A stretch of 64,000 nt of DNA from Microbacterium bovistercoris (lineage in GTDB: Bacteria > Actinomycetota > Actinomycetes > Actinomycetales > Microbacteriaceae). The notes under the pieces were generated by a model. That model was given only the letters and a program-made list of their open reading frames with translations. It was not told where the DNA came from and did not search any database. The translations under genes were made by a program, and so were the position numbers. Within the stretch, counting starts at the first letter, position 1. Each line of letters starts with the position of its first letter. Where the stretch lies: contig NZ_QUAB01000038.1 in NCBI RefSeq assembly GCF_003387575.1, positions 19,167-83,166 on the forward strand. Direction: 5' to 3'. Below, in pieces: positions 54,752 to 63,964 of the stretch.

Positions 54752-56857
54752 GTGACCGAGCAGACCACGAGCGCACCCGCAGCGGCGCGCCGCCCCGCGC
54801 CCCGCACCCACCACGGCGACACCTTCGAGGACCCCTACGAGTGGCTCCGCGCCAAGGAGGACCCAGAGGTGATCGCCCACCTCGAGGCCGAGAACGCGTA
54901 CACCGAGCAGCGGACGTCCCACCTCGATGCGCTCCGCGACCGCCTGTTCCAGGAGGTCAAGGGGCGGGTGCAGGAGACCGATCTCTCGGTGCCGACGCGC
55001 CAGGGCGGCTGGTGGTACTACGGCCGCACCGAGGAGGGCTCGCAGTACGGCATCCAGTGCCGCACCGCGGCATCCGGCGACGACTGGACTCCCCCGAAGC
55101 TGATTCCCGGCGAGCCCGTGCCTGGCGAGCAGGTGCTGCTGGACGGCAATGTCGAGGCCGAGGGGCACGAGTTCTTCTCGCTCGGCGCCTTCGACGTCTC
55201 CGATGACGGCACGCGAATGCTGTGGTCGGTGGATGTCGAGGGCGACGAGCTCTACACCGTGCACGCCAGGGACCTGGAGACGGGCGCCGATTTCGACGAT
55301 GTCATCGAGAACACCGCCCAGGCCTTCTTCACCCCCGACGGCACCGCGGTGCTGTACACGACGCGTGACGAGGCGTGGCGACCGGACACGCTGTGGCTGC
55401 ACCGGCTCGGCACCCCGGTGGCCGAGGACGTGAAGCTGTTCCACGAGCCCGACGAGCGATTCTGGCTCGGCGCCGGCATCACCCGCAGCAAGAAGTACCT
55501 GGTCGTCGAGATGGGCTCGAAGATCACCAGCGAGGCGCACCTGTTCGACTTCGCCGACCTCACCGCCGGCGGACAGGTGATCTGGCCGCGCCGCGACGGC
55601 GTCGAGTACGAGATCGACCACGCCGTGATCGATGGCGAGGACGTGCTCTACGTGCTGCACAACGACGGCGCCCTCGACTTCGAGCTCGTCGCCGTGCCGG
55701 CATCCGACCCGCAGGGCGAGCGTCGCGTCGTGCTGCCGCACACGCCGGGTCGCCGCATCCTCGAGGTGGACTGCTTCCGTGACTTCGCGACCGTCGAGTA
55801 CCGCCGCGAGGGATTGGGGCGGATCGCACTGCTCTCCTACGGGGATGACGTGCTCGACGAGCTGGAGTTCGACGAGCCGCTGTATTCGTCGTGGTTCTCC
55901 GGTAACCCGGAGTGGCATGCCCCGCTGCTGCGGATGGGCTACGTCTCGTTCATCACCCCTTCGACCGTGATGGACCTCGATGTCGCGACCGGTGAGCGTC
56001 TGGTGCGCAAGCAGCAGGCGGTGCTCGGCGGGTACGACCCCGCCGACTACGACCAGCGCCGACTATGGGCGACGGCGGAGGACGGCGCCCAGGTGCCGAT
56101 CTCACTCGTGTGGCGCCGCTCGTTCGGCGAGCCGGGCGCAGAGCCCCGCCCGGTGCACCTGTACGGCTACGGATCGTACGAGTCGTCGATGGACCCGGGC
56201 TTCTCCCCCATGCGCCTGTCCATGCTCGACCGCGGCGTGGTCTTCGCGATCGCGCATGTGCGCGGCGGCGGCGAGATGGGCCGCCACTGGTACGACGACG
56301 GCAAGATGCTGCGCAAGCGCAACACGTTCACCGACTTCGTCGCGTGCGCGCAGCACCTGGTGGATGCGGGCGTCACGACGCCGGACAGGATGATCGCCGA
56401 GGGCGGCAGCGCCGGGGGCCTGCTGATGGGCGCGGTCGCCAACCTCGCACCAGAGCTGTTCGCCGGCATCCTCGCCGAGGTGCCGTTCGTCGACGCGCTG
56501 ACGTCGATCCTCGATCCCTCGCTCCCGCTGACGGTGGTCGAGTGGGACGAGTGGGGCGACCCGCTGCACGACCCCGAGGTGTACCGGTACATGAAGTCGT
56601 ACACGCCGTACGAGAACATCAGGCCGGATGCCGCCTACCCGCCGATCCTCGCGATCACCTCGATCAACGACACCCGCGTGCTGTACGTGGAACCGGCCAA
56701 GTGGGTCGCGGCTCTGCGCTTCGCCGGCGCCGACGAGGTGCTGCTGAAGTGCGAGATGGCCGCCGGGCACGGCGGTGTGAGCGGACGCTACAACGCGTGG
56801 CGGGAGCGCGCGTTCGCGCTGGCCTGGATGCTGGACCGCTTCGGACTCGCGGACTGA
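54752..56857 (+). CDS. ptrB: Oligopeptidase B (S9A prolyl oligopeptidase family)
   Basis: 701 aa cytoplasmic serine peptidase cutting small peptides after basic residues. An N-terminal beta-propeller (~70-410) is followed by the hydrolase domain with catalytic serine in EGGSAGGLLMG (~residue 553), aspartate in INDTRVLYVEPAKW (~638) and histidine in AAGHGGVSGRY (~672). These match PtrB better than prolyl oligopeptidase. GTG start set by TAGCGT. Confidence 0.94.
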   Translation: MTEQTTSAPAAARRPAPRTHHGDTFEDPYEWLRAKEDPEVIAHLEAENAYTEQRTSHLDALRDRLFQEVKGRVQETDLSVPTRQGGWWYYGRTEEGSQYGIQCRTAASGDDWTPPKLIPGEPVPGEQVLLDGNVEAEGHEFFSLGAFDVSDDGTRMLWSVDVEGDELYTVHARDLETGADFDDVIENTAQAFFTPDGTAVLYTTRDEAWRPDTLWLHRLGTPVAEDVKLFHEPDERFWLGAGITRSKKYLVVEMGSKITSEAHLFDFADLTAGGQVIWPRRDGVEYEIDHAVIDGEDVLYVLHNDGALDFELVAVPASDPQGERRVVLPHTPGRRILEVDCFRDFATVEYRREGLGRIALLSYGDDVLDELEFDEPLYSSWFSGNPEWHAPLLRMGYVSFITPSTVMDLDVATGERLVRKQQAVLGGYDPADYDQRRLWATAEDGAQVPISLVWRRSFGEPGAEPRPVHLYGYGSYESSMDPGFSPMRLSMLDRGVVFAIAHVRGGGEMGRHWYDDGKMLRKRNTFTDFVACAQHLVDAGVTTPDRMIAEGGSAGGLLMGAVANLAPELFAGILAEVPFVDALTSILDPSLPLTVVEWDEWGDPLHDPEVYRYMKSYTPYENIRPDAAYPPILAITSINDTRVLYVEPAKWVAALRFAGADEVLLKCEMAAGHGGVSGRYNAWRERAFALAWMLDRFGLAD

Positions 56858-56862
56858 GCCGC

Positions 56863-56889
56863 CGGGGCCGGCGCCGCGCGCCGGCCCCG
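56863..56889. terminator. Bidirectional terminator between ptrB and pfkA
   Basis: 12-bp perfect stem CGGGGCCGGCGC / GCGCCGGCCCCG with a 3-nt loop in a 37-nt convergent gap. Confidence 0.85.
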
Positions 56890-56894
56890 ACTGC

Positions 56895-57923
<1,029 letters not shown>

Positions 57924-58091
57924 GCTGCTGCCTTCGTGCTTCGGGGGAAAGGGTAAAGGCGACGCTGCCTGCATCCGACCCTAGTGGGCGGCGGCATCCG
58001 ATGCCATTCGAATCACGCGAAAACCCGGAATCTTGCGGGCCGTATCGGGCTGAAACCGCGATCTTGCGACGCGCCGCTGATCCTGAACGAA

Positions 58092-58127
58092 AGAGGGCGT
58101 CAAGAACAACTGTTCTTAACGCCCTCT
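58092..58127 (-). terminator. Terminator hairpin after the SNF2 helicase gene
   Basis: AGAGGGCGT-c-AAGAAC / GTTCTT-a-ACGCCCTCT with a 4-nt loop, 16 nt past the helicase stop. The rest of 57924-58142 is pfkA upstream region without a visible gene. Confidence 0.8.
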
Positions 58128-58142
58128 GAACGGCCTGTGACG

Positions 58143-60290
58143 TCAGGCGCCCTGCAGCGCCTCCCGCAGCAGGTGCATGAGCGCGCCGAGCTGCACGGAC
58201 TCCACGCTGCCCTGCTCGATGTTCTCGCCGTCCAGCGCGCGGCCGGCCAGGCCCTGCTTCTGGTCGATGAGCTCGGCGATCTTCGTGTCGATCGTGTGCG
58301 CGGCGATGATGCGCCACGCGGTGACCGGCTCGTCCTGACCGATGCGGTGCACGCGGTCGATCGCCTGCGTCTGCTCCGCAGCGGTCCAGCTGAGCTCGGC
58401 GAGCACGACGTTCGAGGCTGCCTGCAGGTTCACGCCGACGCCGGCCGCGGTGAGCGAGCACACCGCGATCCCCACCTCGGGGTCGGTGTTGAAGGCGTCG
58501 ATCGCCGCCTGGCGGGCCGGGGTCGTCTGGTCGCCGCGGATGGAGACGGCCTTGATGCCGGTTGCCGCGAAGTGCGCCTCGGCCTGGTCCATGACGTCGA
58601 TGTGCTTGGCGAAGAACACCACCTTCTCGACCGAGCGCTGCAGCTGAGCGGCGTAGTCGGCTGCGAGCTGCGCTTTGGCCTGGCCGATGCGGCGGACCAT
58701 CGTGAAGACGTTGTCCCCACCGGTGCCCGCGGCCTTGGACTCCTCGAGCTCGTTGTGCGCGACGAGGCGCACGATGTCCTCGTCGATCTCGCCGGCCTCG
58801 GCCGGGCCGTGCGCAGCAGCGCGTGCCTCGACGATGCGGCGGTACTTCGCCGCCATCCTCTGACCGAGCTCGCGCTCCGCCTCGCGGATCCCGCGGCCGA
58901 ACTCGTCGTCCAGCTGCACGGGCAGGTCGGCGATGAGCTTGTCGGGCAGGTCGGCGGCGACGTCCTTCTTCTTGCGCCGCACGATGCCCATCGAGATGAC
59001 GGCCTCGCGCGCCTCGGCGTAGAACGACTTGTCTGCCGGGGTCAGCCCGGTGGCGTCGAGCTTGTCCATCAGCGCCGGCTCCGGCTTCTCGCCGTTGGTC
59101 CAGCCCAGGAAGCGCCAGATCGCGTCGAAGTCCTCGACGTCGTTGATCAGCGGGGTTCCGGTGAGGGCGAGCATGAGCGGGTTCCGCTCCCGTTCGCGGA
59201 TGCGGGAGGCAAGCGCCAGCACGTTCTGCGACCGCTGCGAGGAGAGGTTCTTGATGAAGTGCGCCTCGTCGACGACCATGCCCTTCAGGCCGATCGAGCT
59301 CAGCCACGACAGGTGCCGGTCGAGGATCTCGTAGTTGACGATGAACACGTCGGCGAAGGCGTCGATGTCGGCGCCGTCGCCCTGGATGACGGCCGCACGG
59401 CGCTGCGGGGTCCACAGCTCGACTTCGCGGGCCCAGTTCATCTTCACGACGTTGGGCACGACGACCAGCAGCGGGTACGCCTCGGCGACGGATGCCGCGA
59501 GCACCGACTGCGCGGTCTTGCCGAGACCCGGCTCATCGGCGAGCAGGAAGCTGCGGTGGCCGGCGCGCACCGACTCGATGAAGCGCGACTGGTGCACCAT
59601 GACCTCACGGCCCTTGGGCGAGATGTGGTCGTACTCTGGCACCGGGGGCAGCTCCATGGTGGCGGCTCCCCCACCGGCGCCGGACTCGAACGCCTTGTAC
59701 AGCGGGCCCATCAGCTCCCAGCCGTCCAGGCGGCGGCGCGGCGTGGAGGCCGGACGCGGCGTCAGATCCGGCGCGAGGAACGGGTTGGCGAGCTGTCGCG
59801 ACTCCACCGAGGGCGGCGTGACCTGCTTCTCGGCGAGCGCGGCCGGCACGACCACCGTGGTCTTCACGGGCGCGACGTCGGTGATCACCAGCTCCTCCGG
59901 GGCGAGCTCCGCGCCGGACTCGAGCAGCCAGTCACGACGCATCCGCTTGGCCACAGGGCTCGTGGCCTGGTCGGCCTCGAGCAGCTGGATCAGCGACGTG
60001 TCACGCGCCGCGGTCTTCGCGAGGATGGTCGCCACGCCGTCGAGTCGCTTCAGCAGTTCGGCACGGGCGGCATCGGACAGCTCCTGGTCGGCCTTCACCC
60101 TGGCGCGCTCCTCGCGCACCAGGAAAGCGATGACCTGGAACTTCACTCGATTGGTGGGCCCGAGCTTTCCGCGCTGGGCCTTCGCCTCGATCTCGCGCAC
60201 CTTGCGGGCGAGGATCGGGATCAGAGGCGCCTCGTCATCGCGCCGGGAAGTCTTCTTTCGCCGCGGGGCGGCGGTCGCCGTGGTCGGCAT
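58143..60290 (-). CDS. SNF2/SWI2-family DNA helicase (SMARCAL1/HARP-like)
   Basis: 715 aa. A ~190-residue charged N-terminus precedes the helicase core: Walker A DEPGLGKTAQS near residue 254, DEAH box VDEAHFIKN near 340, ALTGTPLINDVED, then C-terminal helicase motifs FFAKHIDVMDQAE, SLTAAGVGVNLQAASNV and DRVHRIGQDEPV. SNF2 ATPases remodel DNA-protein complexes or anneal strands; the role here is unknown. AGGAGG stands before the ATG at 60290. It is the last ordinary gene before the Rhs region. Confidence 0.92.
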   Translation of the reverse strand: MPTTATAAPRRKKTSRRDDEAPLIPILARKVREIEAKAQRGKLGPTNRVKFQVIAFLVREERARVKADQELSDAARAELLKRLDGVATILAKTAARDTSLIQLLEADQATSPVAKRMRRDWLLESGAELAPEELVITDVAPVKTTVVVPAALAEKQVTPPSVESRQLANPFLAPDLTPRPASTPRRRLDGWELMGPLYKAFESGAGGGAATMELPPVPEYDHISPKGREVMVHQSRFIESVRAGHRSFLLADEPGLGKTAQSVLAASVAEAYPLLVVVPNVVKMNWAREVELWTPQRRAAVIQGDGADIDAFADVFIVNYEILDRHLSWLSSIGLKGMVVDEAHFIKNLSSQRSQNVLALASRIRERERNPLMLALTGTPLINDVEDFDAIWRFLGWTNGEKPEPALMDKLDATGLTPADKSFYAEAREAVISMGIVRRKKKDVAADLPDKLIADLPVQLDDEFGRGIREAERELGQRMAAKYRRIVEARAAAHGPAEAGEIDEDIVRLVAHNELEESKAAGTGGDNVFTMVRRIGQAKAQLAADYAAQLQRSVEKVVFFAKHIDVMDQAEAHFAATGIKAVSIRGDQTTPARQAAIDAFNTDPEVGIAVCSLTAAGVGVNLQAASNVVLAELSWTAAEQTQAIDRVHRIGQDEPVTAWRIIAAHTIDTKIAELIDQKQGLAGRALDGENIEQGSVESVQLGALMHLLREALQGA

Positions 60291-60824
60291 GCTCCTCCTG
60301 AGCTGAGATATCCGTGCCGAGGATGCTCGGCCGTACCTGTCGTCCGCGGGCGGCATGCTGCCGGCACGGGCCTGACCGGATGCGTATTCGCATGACGACT
60401 GCGCACTCGGGCCGTTGCCCCCGCGACCTCCGGATCGCCGGCGCCGATGCGCAGCAGATGCGCTCGGGCGGGAATCCGCGTACAAGTCTACGCCATCGCC
60501 CGGTTCCGGTGCGGCGACAGGCGGCGGAACTCGCTCAGCGGCGCCCACGGTCGGTGGATGAGCGGTGTAGAAACTTCCGTCCTGGAAGACCTCGACGCCT
60601 ATCCGCGAACCAGCCGCCGAACTCGACTACACCCTCAACTGCGAAGAGCCGGTTTCGTAAAAGAACGAAGGCACAACTCGCCCAGCGCCCACCTCTCGCG
60701 CTCCCACATAAATCCAAGGCCCAGCAGTTTCCCGCAAGAAGGTCAGAATGAAATGCATCGCGGACAGGTCCAGCCACCCGCACCCATGCCGGCCAAGACA
60801 CCGCCAGCGATACGGGGAATGCCA
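60291..60824. other. Gene-poor region between helicase and Rhs toxin/immunity cassette
   Basis: About 530 nt. The right part (60627-60828) holds the decayed barstar-like 5' fragment and one direct-repeat copy. The left part 60291-60620 shows no credible gene; it includes the helicase promoter side. Confidence 0.6.
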
Positions 60825-60828
60825 TCAC
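60627..60828 (-). pseudogene. Decayed N-terminal fragment of a barstar-type immunity gene
   Basis: Starts with ATG at 60828, overlapping the immunity gene stop. It reads DAFHSDLL, then after a one-base frameshift continues GETAGPWIYVG and REVGAGRVVPSFFYET, nearly the same as the N-terminal part of the barstar-like protein at 63.1-63.66 kb, and then stops at 60627 after SSQLRV. Relative to that copy it has one extra base and lacks the whole barstar core. It is therefore a remnant, not a functional gene. Confidence 0.6.
60651..60759. repeat. Direct repeat, copy 1 (~109 bp)
   Basis: Starts GGTTTCGTAAAAGAACG and ends AAATGCATC. Aligned by eye with 63528-63635 it shows about ten substitutions and one indel, roughly 90% identity, same orientation. 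It lies within the barstar-like remnant. Confidence 0.85.
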
Positions 60829-61232
60829 CGTCGGAGCACCTCGACAGGATCAAGCCCTAGGGTGCCAAGATCGGCTTCGACTCGCGCGATGAAGCGCCGG
60901 CAGCACTCATCGACGACGCGCCAATCCGCGGGTGTGGTTCGAGCACCTGGAGCAAGCACGGAGCCTACTGCCCACCCCGCGGCGACCTTCCAGATGGAGA
61001 TGACGCCCCGTTCCTCGTACGACATTGAGTCGAATTCAAAGTCACCCCGCGCAGGATCCCGGAGCCAGAGAAGCAGGCTACGAGCCAACTCGACCACCGG
61101 AAATCCTGGCTCGTCGAAGATAGTCGTCGCGCTCTCCACGAGACAAAGGTGGGCGTCGAACGCGATGAGGTAGTCCGCTTGCGTAGTGCCCTGCAGTTCG
61201 TCAGTGCGGAGGCCGTCGTAGGTCAGTTCCAC
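60825..61232 (-). CDS. Putative immunity protein of the Rhs toxin (DUF7878-like)
   Basis: 135 aa, soluble. GTG start 4 nt after the toxin stop, with AAGGTG 6 nt upstream. FDEPGFPVVELARSLLLWLRDP and FEFDSMSYEERGVISI resemble a small actinobacterial family found beside toxins (DUF7878-like, from memory). Position directly downstream of a toxin tail is the standard place for the cognate immunity gene. Its stop overlaps the remnant's ATG. Confidence 0.65.
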   Translation of the reverse strand: MELTYDGLRTDELQGTTQADYLIAFDAHLCLVESATTIFDEPGFPVVELARSLLLWLRDPARGDFEFDSMSYEERGVISIWKVAAGWAVGSVLAPGARTTPADWRVVDECCRRFIARVEADLGTLGLDPVEVLRR

Positions 61233-61236
61233 GTCG

Positions 61237-62943
61237 TCACCTTACATTCACTGGGAAAGCGTTGATGACGCGGCCGTCTCCGGTGACAATCACCCTGATG
61301 AACTCTTGACCCTTGGTGCCGATGACGCCGCCACCCGGAACGACGACTCGGAAAGTGTCATCGAGTTCGTTTGGCAGGAACACGGCCGCATCAGATTTCA
61401 AGCCACGCGAGATCCAGCCCTGAACTTGCCCGATGTCGTCGGATGCAAACTTGGCTCCGTTTCCGGTAGCGGACGCCAGGTGTTTGTTCTTGACGAAGAT
61501 CGAAGCCTGATCATCAGCCGCCTTGAACGCCGCGTCCGATGCCTGCACCAGCGCCGATCTGCTGTTTGCGGCGGCCCCTGCGTCAGCATGCTTCGCGGCC
61601 GCCCCTACCAGGAGTCTGTTGGTGGCGAGTCCGACGCCGACGCCTGCTCCTCCGAACGCGGCGCCGAGGGTGGTGGCGTATGCGCCGTCCTCGAAAGTGC
61701 GCGCCTCTGGCGCGGTGGTGACCGTGTACTGCGCCAGGCTCGTACCCGCGCCGATGACCACGCCGGCGACAATGCATGCCCCGGCGCTGACGATGACACA
61801 GACAACTCCCGCTGCCACCAGTGCCGTGATACCGATCGCCTCGGCCGCAGCACCACCGTCCCCGTACGGGTTCGCTTCGGTGAACATCGGCGAGTTCGAG
61901 TCCCAGTTGGTGATGCTCCACGCCGCCTCGGCCTTGCGGGTGTTGCCGGCGGCGGGTGGTGCGTCAGAGACCGCCTTCGGCCCGCCACCAGGACCCGCCT
62001 GCTTCGTCGTGGTCGTACTGGTGGTCTTCTTGTGAGACATCGGCGCGGATGCACCACTCAACGACTCCGCCCGGAAGAACAACCCGGACGCATCCGCGAA
62101 CGACACCGGCGAGTTGATCGCATACGCGTACGCGTTGATCTGACGCGCGTCGCCGGTGTCGAGGATCGGGTCAACCGAGATGAACTTCCCCAGCCCCGCA
62201 TCGTACGCCCGAGCACCCAGCTGGGTCAGGCCGGTCGCCGAGACCGGCTGATTCAGATACCCGAAGTTCGACGACCAGACCGCCACCCCGCCCCGGGCGA
62301 CACCGTACGGATCCATCCACCGACGAGTGACGACCCCGGTGGCCGCGTTGATCTGCAACCCGACCGTTCCCACCGGATCAGGGGACAGCCACCACAACCC
62401 GCCCCCGGCACCGGAGGTGCGCTCGGCGACACTGATCCCCGCGACCTGATACGACCGCACACCGGTCGTCGTCGTCCCGACCATGCGCAGCACCGTGTCC
62501 CCCAGGAACAGCGATGCCCCGTCAGAGCCGCCCCACCGCAGCAGCAACTGCCCATCCGCGGTATAGATGCTCTTCTCGGTCTTCGTCCCATCCACCACCG
62601 AGCTGACACGGCCCGACTCGTCATACGTGACCGCCTGCCCGGCACGCGTGGTCATCGCCCCCGACGCGTCGTACTGATACCCGTCGGTGACCGTGGAAGA
62701 ACCCGTCGTGGCCGAGACCTGAGTCACGGCATGCGGACGCGCAGCTCCAGCCGCCGGATACGAGTACGTCGAGGCGGTCGGGGTACCACTCACGCCGTTC
62801 TTCACCGTGCTCGCCGTCCGGTTCCCCGTGACCGGATCGACCGTGTACTGCGCCGAATACGGCGCAGGCCCCCCAAGCGCACCCGTCGGCCCCGCCACAC
62901 AATCACTGGTCGCCGACGCCCACGCAGCAGTCATCGCCTGCAA
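61237..62943 (-). CDS. Displaced Rhs C-terminal fragment with predicted RNase-type toxin tail
   Basis: 568 aa from a TTG at 62943 (ATG at 62934 also possible). Residues 1-~290 are Rhs core: YD repeats (GYQYDASGAMTTR, VTYDESGRV), LTQLGARAYDAGLGKFISVDPILD near 240-262 and FADASGL at ~282-288, the variable-region boundary. Two hydrophobic stretches lie at ~367-402. Residues ~483-568 form a small domain, NKHLASATGNG... RVINAFPVNVR, with the His/Lys and late beta-strand pattern of BECR-fold RNase toxins (inference). The Rhs frame stays open to 63114 without a start, so the N-terminus is missing. Confidence 0.8.
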   Translation of the reverse strand: MQAMTAAWASATSDCVAGPTGALGGPAPYSAQYTVDPVTGNRTASTVKNGVSGTPTASTYSYPAAGAARPHAVTQVSATTGSSTVTDGYQYDASGAMTTRAGQAVTYDESGRVSSVVDGTKTEKSIYTADGQLLLRWGGSDGASLFLGDTVLRMVGTTTTGVRSYQVAGISVAERTSGAGGGLWWLSPDPVGTVGLQINAATGVVTRRWMDPYGVARGGVAVWSSNFGYLNQPVSATGLTQLGARAYDAGLGKFISVDPILDTGDARQINAYAYAINSPVSFADASGLFFRAESLSGASAPMSHKKTTSTTTTKQAGPGGGPKAVSDAPPAAGNTRKAEAAWSITNWDSNSPMFTEANPYGDGGAAAEAIGITALVAAGVVCVIVSAGACIVAGVVIGAGTSLAQYTVTTAPEARTFEDGAYATTLGAAFGGAGVGVGLATNRLLVGAAAKHADAGAAANSRSALVQASDAAFKAADDQASIFVKNKHLASATGNGAKFASDDIGQVQGWISRGLKSDAAVFLPNELDDTFRVVVPGGGVIGTKGQEFIRVIVTGDGRVINAFPVNVR

Positions 62944-63086
62944 CGGCCCATAACTGAAGCACTGGGTGTCATCCGCGTGGGATGCGGCCGCGGTGACCGC
63001 CTTGGTGATAATCCCGGCATCGTTGCGGCTGTATGTGCGCAGCGCCTCCTGCGTGAACGTCGACCCACGGCGCCTCGGATTGCGCG

Positions 63087-63584
63087 CTACGACTCGAGGC
63101 CATTTGAATGTCCCTCAAGCACTCGAACGCCGACGGCTTCCGCCGCCCGCAACAAGCGCTCCGACGATTGAAGTTGCCCCTCCCCGAGAAGCATAAGCAC
63201 GTGAAATGGCCGCGCCGGTCTCCGATATTGCTCAGGACCGTCAATTACAGGTTTCGACCAGAAAGACCCAGCCGCATTTATGGTCGTCATCAATGCGCGA
63301 AGTCCGTCATCGTCTCGCGAAAGAATTTCCTCGGAACGCTCCACTACGAGTACGTATGCGTCGGCGGGAAGCCATTCATCCAGATAGCAAAGACACTCCT
63401 CTAGTGCATACCAATTTTCCCCGAAGTCATCAAAGAACTGTAACGCCGCCCCAAACTCGCTCATGAGCGATGGCGTGTCGCGCATTTTCCACCCTCGCAA
63501 CTTCCGAACACATGCATTCACGCCCAGGGTTTCGTAAAAGAACAAAGGCACAACTCGCCCAGCGCCCACCTCTCGGGGCCCCAC
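63087..63584 (-). CDS. Barstar-like immunity protein, 5' end probably frameshifted
   Basis: At least 165 aa from a GTG at 63584. The core FGAALQFFDDFGENWYALEECLCYLDEWL and later PFHVLMLLGEGQLQ match the barstar fold, which blocks barnase-type RNases. The coding match continues upstream in the same frame (FLGETIGPWIY) to about 63637 without a start codon. An ATG at 63661 with AGGA upstream reads MTPDDSDNM in another frame and would join if one base were missing near 63637. So the gene is either frameshifted or starts late. No barnase toxin is in the window. Confidence 0.7.
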   Translation of the reverse strand: MGPREVGAGRVVPLFFYETLGVNACVRKLRGWKMRDTPSLMSEFGAALQFFDDFGENWYALEECLCYLDEWLPADAYVLVVERSEEILSRDDDGLRALMTTINAAGSFWSKPVIDGPEQYRRPARPFHVLMLLGEGQLQSSERLLRAAEAVGVRVLEGHSNGLES

Positions 63585-63635
63585 ATAAATCCAAGGCCCA
63601 ATAGTTTCCCCAAGAAAGTCAGGTTGGAATGCATC
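63528..63635. repeat. Direct repeat, copy 2 (~108 bp)
   Basis: Same orientation as 60651-60759, about 90% identical by eye. It encodes part of the N-terminal region of the barstar-like protein (GPWIYVGPREVGAGRVV). The two copies bracket the Rhs toxin-immunity cassette at 2.9 kb spacing. Confidence 0.85.
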
Positions 63636-63697
63636 ATGTTGTCCGAGTCATCCGGCGTCATGGTCGAATTCCTAACTGGTCAAGCACTGTCGTGCAA

Positions 63698-63964
63698 CTA
63701 CATGTCTCGCAGTTCTCGCGCGAGCGCCACTATCCGGGCATTCGCTAAAAGAACATGCTCCTCCAACAGAGTTCCGAAGAGAATCGTTTCGAGGTCTGCT
63801 TCTGCCCGTCGAATCGCGTCAGCAACTCCCGACCCGTCGTTCTCAAGCAGCGAAATTGCATCTTGCAGGGCGCGTTGCGCCTCCTCAAGATTGCAAACGC
63901 CGCCCTCGAGCCCGGAAACAGTCCCCAGCATTCTCGACACCACAGTCTTGTTGTACTCGTTCAT
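63698..63964 (-). CDS. Small helical hypothetical protein, possible orphan immunity protein
   Basis: 88 aa, predicted all-helical and amphipathic (EEAQRALQDAISLLENDG, DAIRRAEADLETILFGTLLEEHVLLANARIVALARELRD). No family recognised. AGG lies a few bases before the ATG at 63964. Its lower G+C and its place upstream of the barstar-like gene in the same orientation suggest another immunity gene of the array. No further gene is visible to 64000. Confidence 0.5.
   Translation of the reverse strand: MNEYNKTVVSRMLGTVSGLEGGVCNLEEAQRALQDAISLLENDGSGVADAIRRAEADLETILFGTLLEEHVLLANARIVALARELRDM

Noticed and set aside
60535..60828. A 97-codon open frame as an intact gene downstream of the immunity gene
   Set aside because: Comparison with the 63-kb barstar-like gene shows it is in the wrong frame after a one-base insertion; treated as a remnant.
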